Part shown: positions 1 to 13,800 of the stretch, piece after piece
How the letters are laid out: each line of letters opens with the position of its first letter
Position numbering within the stretch: position 1 is the stretch's first letter
Source: Euglena gracilis
Lineage: Eukaryota > Euglenida > Euglenophyceae > Euglenales
DNA: 64,000 bases
Assembly (NCBI GenBank): GCA_039621445.1
Contig: CP154954.1
Coordinates: forward strand, 59,640,168-59,704,167
Direction of reading: 5' to 3'
Notes under the pieces: generated by a model
Database searches by the model: none
What the model saw: only the letters and a program-made list of their open reading frames with translations
What the model was told of the DNA's origin: nothing
Made by a program: the position numbers and the translations under genes

Positions 1-299
1 TGTTGGAAAGGGTGGCCAGGACAAATTTGGGCTAGAAAATCGATTATTTTTTTGCATAATTGGCAGTTTTTTGGGACATTTTTGCAGATTCGATTTTTTT
101 TAGTACCCAGTTCGACCCCGTTCCGGCCCAGTTCCAGCCTGGGACCCCCGGGGTCGGCCAGCAGCTTTTTTCCAGCCAGCCCAAATTTTCCGCCTCTGAG
201 CTGAACCCCCCTGGGGCGTCGTCAAAATGGCGCCCACCCTACAGCCCAGCGGGACTCTGGGATTGGCCACCACTTCGCATGTCCCCCGGCTGCGGTGCT

Positions 300-348
300 G
301 CCCCGGCCTGCCTGGAGGCCGACCGATACACATGGTGGGCGACTCCGC
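300..348 (+). CDS. Gene A exon with GDS nucleophile motif
   Basis: The frame reads PGLPGGRPIHMVGDSA, matching gene B's QCLGGRPVHIVGDSA residue by residue around the GDS block (Gly-Asp-Ser at 338-346). The SGNH nucleophile serine is encoded at 344-346. Both genes have the bases GCCCCAG right after the serine codon, where the intron must begin, so the donor context is conserved. The 5' end of the exon is not resolved. Confidence 0.6.
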
Positions 349-3300
349 CCCAGCCATCCTCCCGTTGCATATTGCATATGCTTGTCCGGTTGTTCATGTG
401 TTTGCCTCTTGGCCTCTTAGCCAGGGTAGGTGCCAGTCATACAATCATTAAGTCACTGGCCGACCCCCCCTTCCGGGGGGGGACTGGTTTTTTCAGAGTG
501 ACCCACTGCTTTCGGCCCGGACCCCCTCCTCCCCCATTGGGGGGGGTGGGGTGGCAAAAAAACCGCTGAGGTGACCACACGCACCATGCAATTTTTTGCC
601 GACCCCCAGGGGGGAGGGAAGGTCATTTCCACTCGTATAAAAACTAGTCACTCACTTTTTTCGGAAAACCAGTCACTCACTACCCCCCGGGGTCGGCCAC
701 TCTGGAATCCAAGGGAAATTTGACCAAAAGCGTGAAAAAAGGCAAAAAGGCGCCATGCAGGTCCAGACAGCATTTTTTTTATTTTGCTTTACGTTAAGGC
801 CGAAGGCCAACTTTAGGCCGGCCAAGTTTACATATGAGGGGGGGGGGGTTATCAGCCACCAGCACATTGTTTCTTATGGAACAAAGCCAGAATTTCCCGT
901 CTTAGGGTCCAGTCAGTTCCTTTTGGGGAAGTAATTTTTTTCATTCTCATTCAAATTTCCAGTCAGTTGGACCTGGCATGATTTCCCACCAATTTATGGC
1001 GCTTCCCTGAACAAGCAGCGTTCTTGAATATGCACATCACTGTAACAGACATTCAGTTAGTGTGGTGCATCAAGGTTTTCATTTCGTGGTTCACTGTGGA
1101 CACCAAAATTTTTTTTGTGGTTCACCTGCAGAGACCAAAAAAGTATTTGTGGTTCACATGTGGACACACAAAAAATTCCCACCGCCTGCTGACATTTGCA
1201 TCATTATCTTTCTCCTCAATAACATTTAAGCAATGAAGAAAATCACGGATTATCGCCATGATCCCGGCTCCATTCCCGGAATTTTTTTTTTAGTCGAGCG
1301 ACTGGATTTCTAGTTTCCGAATCACGTTGGATTTCTAGTTTCCGAATCACGTCCGTTTGACCCCCAACTCCCCGCCAGGCCCGAGTTATTCAGCTGCGAA
1401 GGGGTCCAAGCTGGGTAGGATTGCCCCCCCCCTCTTCTGACTGGTCCAAAGTCGGTCAAAAAATCAATTTTTGAAAATGAAACATACATTATCTCCGGAA
1501 ATGTCGGTCTGACCAAATGTACCCCTGGAGGCCCTCTATCGACCCCCGTTCGCCGTTTTGGCCACCGACACGCCTGGCCCGTGCCCCGACGCGCTTTTGC
1601 AGCCCAAAACGGCCATTTTGGGTGTTTTTGGGTCGTTTTTTTTTTTGCTCAAAAAAATCGATTTTTCCAAATTAAAATTTCTCGAAAATGGTTGGGAGTC
1701 AAAGGAAATGTCCGTCCCTTAAAGTGCCATATCTAAGGGTATTCAATTTCCTCGCAACTCCCCGCCTAGCTTGAGTTACAGCCATTTTTCGGCCAATTTT
1801 AGCCATTTTGTACATTTTGGGTTTTGAAAAAAAAAAGTCGAAGAACGCTCATTTTCGGCTCAAAAGCTCTTTTTTTTCAATCAAGTTTTGTGGGCAACAA
1901 AATTTTTTGTGGACACCAAAATTTTTTGTGGTTCACCTGTGGACACCAAAAAAAAATTGCGGTTCACCTGTGGACACCAAAAAAGATTTGTGGTTCATAT
2001 GTGGACATCAAAAAATTTTTTGTGGTTCATCTGTGGACACCAAAAAAAAATTGTGGTTCGCACGTCTTTTGTGAACCACACTAAATGAATGTCTGCAATG
2101 CAAGCCCCCCTTAAAATTGGGAGGGGGGCTTTAAACAATCAAACTCAAACAATCAAAATTGGGAGGGGGGTAAAAAATCAAACTTTTCTGGGCGGGCTAA
2201 AAAAGTTACCTGCCTTAAACTCCATCCAGTCAAATACCAAAAATTTTGTTGTGTGTCTCCCTTGTCACTAAGAATATGCAATTTTTGTGTAAAATGGAGC
2301 ATTTCTGGCGAAAAAAAAATGCTGCATCTACCCAAAATTTTTCTGCCTTTTTATGAATGGCGCCGTCGTGGGAGGAACTTTATTTTATAGTTTTGGGGGA
2401 TTTATATTTGAGGAGTGTAGAATTTCCGTGTAGAATGTGCAGAATTAGGAGTGAGAATTCTGTAGAACTAGTAGGGTAGAGTTTGCTCATTGGTTCCTGA
2501 AATTTTGGCGGCGCATCTCGTACTTAAGCTTTTTTTCATCGACAAAAAACCCTTTTGAGCGCCGGCGTTACAAGGGGTGAGAGCGAGAGGGAGCAGGATT
2601 GGACAAAATACGAGCGATTTCTTGTGTTTGGCACCGGCTCTCTCGGGAATTGCGTGTTTTTTTTGCTGTTTTTTTGGTGATCAGCATGACACGAAAACCC
2701 CCAGACCCATCCCCCTAAAGTGAAAAAAAAAACACCAACAAAAACACCCAAACCCTGGTACCGCCTCCCCCCATTTTGTGCGATGCGGCTCTCCTCCCCT
2801 ATTGTTGGCAGCCCTGGCTGGCTCCCTCCGGGGGTTTTGATGCAGCTTCTTTATTTTTGCTTTGTGTTTTTGGATGTTTGCCGGAGCACGGGGAACAAGA
2901 ATGGGGGGGTTAGGGTGGTTCCAATCGCGGCGCTGGACAGGGACGCAGGAAGCAGGACGTGCCTAGGGCTTTTGTGAAGGCCCGTACAGGGTGAAGGGAC
3001 AGTCTGAAGGGTGTGAAGGGAGGGAAGAGTCGTGAGTCCCCACCGAACTTGCAGCAGGGATGGGTCCGGCCAATTGCATCGTGATGAAATGGGAGAGGGT
3101 ATCACACAAATTTCAATGGAATGATTAATTGCAGCCATGTTCTGAACAAAGAAAGAATGTCGATGTGCGCAATTTCGCAAATCAACCAACCTTCGGATTC
3201 CCCAAAGAAGGACCACAGAATCCCCAGAATTCATAATGCTGAAGGTAGCAATGTGAGTTTGCGTCAAAAGATGAGGTCGGTTTGCGCAAATGCGCACGCC

Positions 3301-6300
3301 GTCAATATATGCGCTACACCGACCTCATGTGCATTTGTGCAAAGTGATGTGATCAAGTAGCACGGCACACAAACAGCGTCGCTGCCTTGAGCTTTCCTAA
3401 ACAGCAATGACCTGAAGGGCTTACAACGCAGCCTTGCTCTGTTAAAAGACAGAAATTCATTGAAAAAACACACGTGTCAAGTACCAGGTCGGAATAAAAC
3501 AAAGTGGTCAACAAAGTGGTCGGTGCGAAAATACGCACGTGGTCGTGATAACCCCCCCCCAATAAGTGCACGGGTGCACACATTTTAAGGACGTACTTTC
3601 GGACCAGGCTGTATTTTAGTCGGGTGCCGACCCCACCCCGGGGGGGGGGGGTGCCTGCCTGGGCAGGCACCCCAAGGCACTCCAAATCCGACCCCCCCGG
3701 GGGGGGGCACACGGCCAAAAGTGCCCTAGCACAACCCCGGCGCGAAGGCGCCGGGGAGCCAAAAGTGGCCTATTTTCAAAGGAATGTGCCCGGGCACAGG
3801 CCGAAATCCGACCCTCCCCCCCGGGGGGGTAGTGCCTGCCTGGGCAGGCACTCACAGGCACTCCGGACCCCCCTCCCCCCCCCCGGGGTTGGTAAAAAAA
3901 CAGCCTGTTTCGGACCCCAAAGGGTGCGCACTTATTAGGGCAGTGCGCACTTTTTAGGACAAAGCCAAAAAATACTGACATTACCCGCACTCTTTTTCGA
4001 ATTTCTCCCCATTTTTGTGATTTCAAGCTATGAGTCAAGTGATCATGTGTCAAATGTGTCAAATTCTGGGGTTGGACGATGGAAATATTTGGTCTGAGAA
4101 GGATAGATCTGAGAATTGTGTGTGCTTTCCGACCTGAGATATGACAGTGATTTCTCCTTTGGGGGGGGTGCGCACTTTTTAGGGAGGTAGTTTCGGACCC
4201 TTGGGGGGTGCGCACTTATTAGGGCACTGCGCACAATTAGGGCACTGCGCACTTATTAGGGGGGGGTTTACATTTTCACACAACAACCATGTGTGTAAAG
4301 ATGCACGTCGTCGGAGTGCAAAATGGGCACGCCATGACGATGTGTGCATTTGCGCACACCCAACCACGATAGAAAATTTCAGACAGAACACATCGTACAC
4401 GAATATAAATAAACACCATCTGCAATGTCTCCTTCTGGTGTGCAATTTCAGCTTTCACACGCTCTCCTCCACCATGAGGCTTTTTTTAAGGCCGGCAGGT
4501 CCAGGTCCATGTGGAGACCGTCGACCTCTTGTAGGTGGCCGAACGCTAGCACGTCGCAGCACACGTGCAATGGCGCCGCTTGGGCAAGGGGTGGACCTCG
4601 AAGCCCCAGCCACTTGCCCCCCTTGCTTGCGTTTTGCTGCAACGGTCACATCCAAGTTTTTTTTTTTAGTCTTGGACCCCGGGGGGGGGGTAGGGTGGGT
4701 GGGTCTGGCCGAGACTCCCCCCCCCCCCCGGAGGGGTTCCCCCACGGGGGGTGGGATATATTTTTCAGCGCCAAAGGCACCGCAGGTTTTTGAAAAAGGT
4801 GCTGTTTCAGCATTTTTCGTGATTTTTTGTCCATTTCCGGGGAAAAGTGGATGGGTCCGGGACCCCCTCCCAGGGGGTGGGTGGGTGGGGGGACCCACTC
4901 CCCCTGGTCTTAAAAAAAAACACCTGGTCACATCGGGTGATGACAGGTGATCGCGCTTCAGCAGCCACAAGGCCGTCATTAATCCCCCGGTGCAGCAGCA
5001 GCCACCATGGTTTGCCATGTTATCCCCCACAACCGGGATGGCAGACTGGGGGGGGGGGCGGACATGCTGTTGGTCCATCGAAACAATCGAAAATGACAGC
5101 ATCATAAATGTGGCCTCAAGCTCTCTGTTTTGGACACAGAGAATGTTTATTTTTTTAGCATCTGGTTGGGTTGCGTGCAAGTACGGGTCAGTCAACACCC
5201 TGATAATTGTGCACAACAACGGGTGCATTGCATGTTTTCTGAGGGAAAAAATGTGGCATCATTGTGGTAAAAACGGGAAAACGATCCTGGTTGAGGAAAC
5301 AGGACGATTGCCCATGCTGAATGTTGAAATTCTGGAACTCGTTATTATTGAAGAAAAGTGTCCAGCAATCCCGGGGGGATTACGTGCCATTGATTCTAAT
5401 ATATATATATATTACTATTTTGGATTATTATTATTTTATAATATTATTATATATATTATCATATATATTATAATATACATATGTATATATATATATATAT
5501 ACACTCAGTTACGAAAGTCTTCATACCCCTGGCGTGTCAAAAGTCTTCATACCCCCCACTTTCTTCAAAATTTTGTGAACAAGGTTGCGAAAGATTTCTG
5601 TTCACCACCGCACTTCCTCAAGCAGAGCCATATACATACAGCAGGTCATACGCCATCACGAAGGCAGGATTTGAGTTCCTGGGCGCCGCGGTATGCTCTC
5701 TCTCTGAGAAGCGGAACGGCGGCCACAAGGTAGTCACTTTCCAGCGGTTTGTCCCAACAAAACCCGGTGTGGCAGATGATTGATCACAGCTCAGCAAGAA
5801 AATTTATTCATTGAATCAAAGGGTGCGATGCGAAATATAATGGAGAACGATGCAGCAACCCACTGGCATTTCCGCTTTGGGAATGAGAGGAGGGGAGGGA
5901 GGGGCTGTACAGGGCAACTTTGTTCATTGGGGGAACAAGAACTTGAAGCAACGAAAAAGAAATAGAAATAGCAAAACCACACAAAACCCATCCACCAAAC
6001 CTGTATCTGTTGATCTCAGTTGGCAGCTGTCAAATTCGTTGGGTACTCAATATTTTGGTGGCCTCGCCGCTGCTCTTACGGACAGTCGCGAAGTGGTCAG
6101 GCATTGAGTTGTATGGCTTCCATACGATACCCATGGCAGGGTTTTCTTTCGCCAGGCACATGGTCTGCCATATGCATGGTGGTGGATATATGGGTGCTTG
6201 GAATGGACAGATCCCCAGGCTTCGATACAAGGTGGGTGGGTGTGTGGGGGATGACGCGCCCACCCGCGGAGCATGAGCGCCCTGTCACCAGGCGGGGTGG

Positions 6301-7821
6301 ACCCCCTCCAGTCCAGGGTGGGGGCACCCCCCCCCCAACTAAAAGTGGCATGGCCCAGGTGATCGATTTTCGGCCCGGGGCAAAGCACTGGGCTGTTTTG
6401 GGCACTTTTTTTGCAAAAATTTGTCAAAAATTGCCAAAGATTCTCGGCGCAAAGAAAAGGGCGCCCGAAAAAAAATATTTTTCTGGGGGGTCCTTGGCAC
6501 CCCCCCCCCCCTCAGGTTGGTCCGGACTCCCTGGTCCAGGACGGTGCGGGTGGATGGTACGGACCACCCACCCTAACCCTGCACGCCTGTCAAAGCCTGC
6601 GGATCCCCCACAGAGCGTCCACAAGAAAACTGTCCCCACATACTCCATGGTGTTCAAATCAAAACAAAGCCAGACACTTTGCCAACTGAATGAAACGTGC
6701 CATGCTGGCGCTCGTGCCTGCATGTGTCACGTGCATTTTGTACGTGTGGTGCGGTGTGGTGTGGTGTGGCTGTCATAGGTGTTCGGTTACATTTCTACTA
6801 TGCCATGTTGCTCTGGCGACGTTATCATTTACCACCGCTACTTACTGCGACTTGTGTTTTTTTTTGTGTCAGTATGCCATTTGCAAACACCATTTGATCT
6901 ACAGGGTAGGGGTCCAAATATTGAGCACCTGTTAAATTAGACAGCTGCCAGCTCAGATCCTCAGATACAGGATGATGAGTTTTGATGGATGGGCTTCGTG
7001 TGGTTTTGCCATGCGGGTTTCCTTCTTTTCAAGTTCTTGGACCTGCCAAACCACCATTGCTGCCCTGTGCCTTCAATCAGGACGCCCCCCCCCCCCCGAG
7101 GTTTGCTGAAATAAGGTTCAGGCCAGCTCAGCGAAGCCTGCCTGGATTTAAAAAAAATTTCGGCACAGAGCGCCGAAATTTTTTGCTCTGTGCCGAAATT
7201 TTTTGAAAAGGGGGATCAAAAAATGGCCAACAATGGCACTTTTGGGTGGCTTTTGGGCTTTCATCTCCGAATGTTGGCCGAAAAATTCCAACCCAGCTGG
7301 AGTTGGGCTATTTTTGCCCGTTTTGAGGTACCTGCCGGGTCCAACTGCCAGCTAGCCAGACCAACCACCCGGGGGGGGGGGATCAAGCCTGCACCTTTTT
7401 CCAGCCGGCCTGCAGATTCGCCCCCGGTGTCCTTAAGAAAACCACGGTTCCTCTCCCAAGTGGGTTGCTGCATCGTTCTCCATTATATTTCGCATCGCAC
7501 CCTTTGATTCAATGAATAAATTTTCCTGCTGAGCTGTGATCAATCATCTGCCACACCGGGTTTTGTTGGGACAAACCGCTGGAAAGTGACTACCTTGTGG
7601 CCGCCGTTCCGCTTCTCAGAGAGAGAGCATACCGCGGCGCCCAGGAACTCAAATCCTGCCTTCGTGATGGCGTATGACCTGCTGTATGTATATGGCTCTG
7701 CTTGAGGAAGTGCGGTGGTGAACAGAAATCTTTCGCAACCTTGTTCACAAAATTTTGAAGAAAGTGGGGGGTATGAAGACTTTTGACACGCCAGGGGTAT
7801 GAAGACTTTCGTAACTGAGTG

Positions 7822-7866
<45 letters not shown>

Positions 7867-10800
7867 ATATATATAATTACGTGTCATTAATTCCTTGCGC
7901 ACACCGCGAAAACGATCGGTTGTGCGTGTTGGAGATGAGGCATACAAATCTGCACACAGAGCAGAGACAAATTTTCTCCTGTCATATACTGTGTTCTACT
8001 GCATATTTCACATTACCTAAACCCGCAATTTCTTCATCCCACAGTAATTTCAAGTTTTGTGCCCACAAGGGTCGATGTTCGCAAGTGCGCACGTCAACTG
8101 TCAAGGACGAAGAGCACTCCATAATACAGAGGTGAAACAAAGGTACATTTACAAGCCACCGCTCTACGTCGCACATTGCAAAATATTTACCCCAACCTTT
8201 ATTTCTAGAGCCAAGAAAAGGCAGGTGTTTGTGTTTCATGTGGTAATATAAAAAATGTGGAGTATATTTCTCAAATTTCAGATGTGCGCATCAACAATTC
8301 ACGCATTTGTGCACACCAACCACGTGTGTGTATTTTGTGCAATCAGTTGGTGTGCGCATTTGCGCATCAACCATTTATGTATTTGTGTGGTTGGTGCGCG
8401 CATTTGTGCTCATCGGCCATCTACAAACATACAAGTGGTCAATGTGCACACCAACCATTTCCACAAAATACACACACGTGGTTGGTGTGCGCAAGTACGC
8501 ACATAAACCCTCATTTCATAAATCTGTGTCGCGTGACTGTTCCGTCGGTGGGCATACATTTCGGTCTGTCGACGGTGGCAGAGTTCTGCAAAGGTTTTTT
8601 ATGCCATCATCTTCTTATTTAACTGCACATCTCATTGTCCAAATGGTGGACAGTCGGTCGCCGTTAAATTTGTATGCAACACCTGGCATTCACAGGCAGC
8701 AGGACACACCAAAACCCATAGTCACAACAGCCAGGGTGTAACAACCCACCTGTTTGACAGACAGCGACACGATTCTGTCGCTCCAGACGTACCAGACGTA
8801 CCAGACAGCTCGTTAAGGTGGCAGTTTGAAACCTTAGTGTTTCCTAACCTGTATCGTGAAATGTGCATCTTACATACTGTTGTTTTTCCAGGGACAGTCG
8901 GCGGTTCAAGGAAATTGCAATAAAATGTCGATTTGCGTGATTGCTTACATCTACAAAGAAAAAAAGCTTACGTGCGAGATGCGCCGCCTAAGTGAAACAC
9001 CAACATTTATGTCAGCATGTTTACTTAGTGTCATTGACCCAGACATTCTTTTCCTCGATTGGACAATACCGCGGAGCAATGCTGGCGCCCATTATTGGGC
9101 AGCTGTCCTCCTCATTGTCCAAATGGTGGACAGTCCGGTGTCCGCCGTTAAATATTGTAGTGCACCCCCTGGCATTCACAGCGCAGGACACAACCAAACC
9201 CCGAGTCACACAGCCGGGTGTAACACCCACTGTTTGACAGACAGCGACAACATTCTGTCGCTCCAGACGTAAACCAGCATACCTGGTATGGTTCGAGAAG
9301 GCCCCCGGCGCTTGGCTGGGCTGGAATGAAGAGGCTCCAAGTCAGCTCAGTTTTTATGAACCCCAAAAAAATTCTGATGGAAGTTCTGGGTTTGACTTGG
9401 TTGTTTTCCAGCCCTGAGCATTTTACAGATGGATAACTTCTAATGGGCCAGGTCTGCTTGAGGGAAGCGCCCTGCACTTTCATTTATCAGTTCTATTCAA
9501 GCAAGGCAAGGGCAATGTCTCAGAATACCCAAAATATTCAAATCCAAAATTCCAAGTATCATGTCCAACCACGAAGGGATCTGCAACACCCCAAAGACAG
9601 GCAGAATATGGAAGACTTTCGGGTCCACATTTGCCAGGGTTTCTGCTTTCAGGGCGGCAAAGGCACCAGCAGGAAAACAGGGTGCTGGCCGACCTCCTGA
9701 ACTTTTTCCCGTTGGGGGTTTGGGGCAGGCCATATTTTAGTGGGGTGCCGACCCCCCCCCGGGGGGGGGGGTGCCTGCCTGGGAAGGCACTCCCGATCCG
9801 ACCCCCCCCCAGGGGGGGGGGTCGGCACAGCACAGACCCGGTGCCGAAGGCGCCGGAGAGCCAAAGATGGCCTATTTTCAAAGGAATGTGCCTGGGCACA
9901 GGCCGAAATCCGACCTCGGGGGGGGGGGGGTAGTGCCTGCCTGGGCAGGCACCCCAAGGCACTGGAACCCCTCCAAGGGTGAATGAAGCCCAATGAAGTC
10001 TTTCCCAGCCCTGCATTCAATGGCACTGATTCAAGCGCAGTCTCAGATATACCCATACCCCAAAATTCCAAAGCCCCAATCATCCAAACCAAATTCCAAG
10101 AACAAATATGGAAGACTTTCGGGTCCACATTTGCCATTCTGCTTTCAGGGCGGCAAACACAGCAAAAACAGTATACCTCCTGAACTTTTTCCCGTTGGGG
10201 TGGGGCAGGCCATGGTCCGACCCCACCCGGGGGGGGCTGCCGGGGGTCCCGATCCGACCCCCCCCAGGGGGGGGGGGGGGCACAGCACAGACCTGCGCGC
10301 CCCGGGGCCTGGGCCAGGGGGGGGGGGGGAGGAAGGGGCCCTCCAGGGGGCAGAAGTGTTTTTCAAAAAAAAGTCAACCACATACCCCACTACCCCAACA
10401 CCCCAACACCCCATACATACCCAAACCCCCCCCCCCCCCCATAAAAATTTTTTTTGCCCGAAGCGTTTTTTTTGGCCTCCTGGACCCTTTTGTGGTCAAA
10501 TCGCGGGACGTATGCAACTGTTCGAGTGCCCGGGGGGGGGGGGGCTCCCCCCCCCCCCCCCGGACCCCCCCCCGGCAAAAAAAATAACCTCATCCTTGTC
10601 TACCGATCTGTTTTTGTGGCCAAATCGCGCTTTGCGGTCAAATCGCGGGACGTATGCAACTGTTCGGGGGGGGGGGCTCCCCCCCCCCCCCCCCCCCCCC
10701 CGGAAAAAAACCCTCACCCTCCCCCTGCCCCGATTTTTTTGTGGCTCGCGCTTTGTGGTCAAATCCCACGACGTGCAAGGTTCCAGGGGCATTCATTAAC

Positions 10801-13800
10801 ATATCCCATACCCCCCCCCCCCCATACCCCCCCCATACCCCCCCCATATACCCCCCCCACTACCCCCCCCCCATACCCCCCCATACCCCCCCCATACCCC
10901 CCCATACCTAGGGTATGGGGGCCCCACTTTGTGCCATATGTGCCCCGGGTTGGTAAAAAACAGCCTGATTTGGGGGTCCAAGAGGAGATGCAGCTGGGTT
11001 GGATCTGACCAGCATATGTGTGTCATCTCCTAACGGGGGGGGGGGGGTCCAGCCAGCAGATCCCAACGAGCTTCAGGACCCACCTGCAGGGGTCCGTAAC
11101 CAAAATGACATCAAGTTGGGGCAACTCAGCCCAGCTGGGTCGATCAGAAAATTTTCAAACTAAAGGGTCGACAGCAGTCAAGCCATTTCTCCCAATGTGT
11201 AATTGGAGACAAGCATCTCCAGCCGGTCACAATGCACACCTGGGATTTATTACAGGGATTGGATCGACCTCGTGAGTTTTTTTTTGCATTCATTTCTCAT
11301 ACTCCTACCTCCCCCCCAAAGATCTGATTTTCGTCCGGCATTAAGTGTAGAAATATTGTGAACATTTTTGATAACTGGTTCCCCCAAAAGTCTCCAAAAC
11401 TGCATTTTGGGTTGATGCATTTTGGGGCTTATTGAAATATGATTGAGAGGCTTTGATTCTATGCCATTTTTGTGATGTGGTGTTGGTTTGGTGTGATGAT
11501 TTTTTTTGAAGATTCTGCCACAAGTTTATTTGTGATTTTGCATGAATTTGAATGACTTATCCATGATTTCTGAAAAAGGGGCACAGGCTTCTTTTGAACT
11601 TGGAAGACCTGGTGGGTGGGGGCCAGAACTCCTCTGAAGGGCCCGGAGGCCAGGGTATGGGTTTCTGCACGATACGCTCAATTTCTTTTGGAAAACGCCC
11701 TCATACGGCCCGGTTTTGATGTGGGGGGTCCCCCGACAGTGGGTCCCGCCCTGGGCCAGGTGGGTTGGGAGGACCCGGGGAGGGGTCTCAACAAGAGGCT
11801 GTTTGGCCACGTGCTGCCTCCAACTCAGAAAAAGCGGAGCAAGGCGGCCAAGGCAGCGGATGCGGCGTGGGGCGGCAACCAGGGAGTCGCGGAGGCCAGA
11901 GGGCACATCCTCCCGGGGGAGGGGGTCCAGCCAGCCAGCCAGCGGCCCCTTTGCAGCCCCTCCCCCCATCGACGAGTTTTATTTATTTCCCACCCGCCAT
12001 TTGGGCAGCGGGACGGTCACACACTTTTTGCTGTCGGAGGTGCAAGAGTGTGTCCCAGTCCAGCCCACGGGGCCCCATCGGTTTGGTCAGCCAGCAGCCT
12101 TTTCCCAATCAAGCCGGATTGTCCAGCCTCTGAGCTGGACCCCCCCCCCTCCCAGGGGGTCGTTCGCGACGCCCTGGCAGACACCTGGCCGGGGTGGCCC
12201 TGACCACCGCCAAGCCCGCCCGCGCGCTGCAGCAGGCGCTGAGGTCCCGGCCGGCGCTGCTGGTCCTTGCCCAAGCCCCTCCAGCACCGATGTCTCGCCC
12301 CCGCCGCCATTTTTTTCCCTCCCCATCCGGAGGCAGGATCTGACTAATCTCGACAAAGCCTGGCGCATTCCGCCGAAACCTGGCACCATTGGGGGTGGGG
12401 GGGGTGACAATTGGGCGTCAAGCAAATTAGACAGGTTGGAACTGCTTGGAAGTTTCCATCCATTCCCCCCCCCTAGTCGTACGACCACCCCTCATTTACG
12501 ACCACCCCCCGGTCACAGGTTGCAGGTCATGGGGGTGTTATGACCCCCCCCCCCGGTCACAGGTTGCAGGTTGCAAAAAACTTAACACCACCTTACCTAT
12601 GACCGCCACCTCATTTACGACCACCCCCGGTCACAGGTTGCAGGTTATAGGGGTGATATGACCACCCCCCCGGTCACAGGTTGCAGGTTATAGGGGTGAT
12701 ATGACCACCCCCCCGGTCACAGGTTGCAGGTTATAGGGGTGATATGACCACCCCCCCGGTCACAGGTTGCAGGTTATAGGGGTGATATGACCACCCCCCC
12801 CGGTCACAGGTTGCAGGAACCCGGTCATACGACTAGGGGGGGGGTAGGACATATTTTAATTTTTCCGCCAAAATTTTGCCACCAATGTCAGCCCCCCCCC
12901 CCCGGCATTGAGGATGAACCTGGGGGGGGCTTGGCGCCGGCGCCGGGGAGCAGCATTGGCTCGGGGACCACGCCCTGGAACTGCTCCGGCTGGGCACCGC
13001 ATTCTGCACTCACACCAAACTTTTTCTTGATCTCTTGTCATTTTTTGAATTGTCTGACCTTGCATAATATTGCAAAAATATCATCACCACCACCATCACC
13101 ACCACCACCATCATCATCATGATCATCGTCGTCGTCATCATCATCATCATCATCATCATCAAGCTGCGTCAGCTGCAGGGAGGGATTATAAGTCAAGAAT
13201 TGTTGGTGAAAATTTGACCCCCCCCCAAAAAAATTACCCCAAACCCCTCGAAATTCGCAATTTTCGGCATTTTTTATACTGGTCAGTCTCAAAAACATGT
13301 CAAAAATCGTCCTGGCAGAATGAAAAAAAATCTCTTCAGAGATGGTTTCGATCTCTCCAGCCTCTACAGCAGCATTGTGTACATTCCAGGAGCTCCTAAA
13401 GAAAGGAAAGTAAAGGTCTTTACATACTTCATAGTAGTCATCCCTGAAATGACTACCTCCCCGCGTGTCGTTGACACCCCCCCCGTGTCAACGACACTTT
13501 CCTGGAACATATTTTTTCTTTTGCGTTGGCCACAGTTTCTGACAAATTTCAGCCAGGACATTTCAAAAATGGGTTGAATCTTCTTTCCAGCCATGGCTTC
13601 GAATGTCATCCCCATTCGCACCGGCCACAGTGTGGCGGACATGCATTCATGGGGTCATTCATCGTTACTGGTGCGGTCGTTTTTTTTTTTTAGGTACTGT
13701 GTCGTTGACACGGCGTGTCGTTGACACACCCCCCGTGTCAACGACACTTTCCTGGAACATTGGCGTGTCAACGACAAGGGAGGGGGGAGGTAGTTGGGCA

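Larger units (their letters stand above)
5501..7822. mobile_element. Inverted-repeat element with Tc1/mariner-like ends, no transposase seen
   Basis: Terminal inverted repeats of 364 bp lie at 5,501-5,864 and 7,459-7,822, identical wherever compared. The outer ends read ACACTCAGTTACGAAAGTCT and contain the block AAAGTCTTCATACCCC twice, resembling Tc1/mariner termini, and both ends abut TA-rich microsatellite, consistent with TA insertion. The 1.6 kb interior consists of local interspersed repeats (R5-like at 6,230-6,560 and R1-like at 7,080-7,400) and has no recognisable transposase, so it looks non-autonomous. Each TIR holds an identical open frame of about 95 codons ending VPTKPGVADD, of unknown meaning. 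Confidence 0.75.
350..9076 (+). other. Long presumed intron of gene A, repeat-filled
   Basis: No convincing exon was found between the GDS exon and the weak exon at 9,077. The stretch contains a GTGGTTCACCTGTGGACACC minisatellite, G/C-run repeats, degenerate GTGCGCA-rich repeats, a 2.3 kb inverted-repeat element (5,501-7,822) and AT microsatellites at its borders. An unrecognised gene in other frames cannot be excluded, but all open frames here are short or composed of repeat sequence. Confidence 0.5.

Noticed and set aside
7160-7200. Hairpin TTCGGCACAGAGC/GCTCTGTGCCGAA as a transcription terminator
   Set aside because: Part of a repeat-family core inside a eukaryotic intron; bacterial-type termination does not apply.
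11616-12203. 195-codon frame with a Lys/Ala-rich stretch (QKKRSKAAKAADAAW)
   Set aside because: Its second half is an R1 repeat and it is not matched near gene B; a short exon inside it cannot be ruled out.
12475-12832. CRISPR-like array of regular repeats
   Set aside because: Units are contiguous with no unique spacers; it is a minisatellite in a eukaryotic intron.
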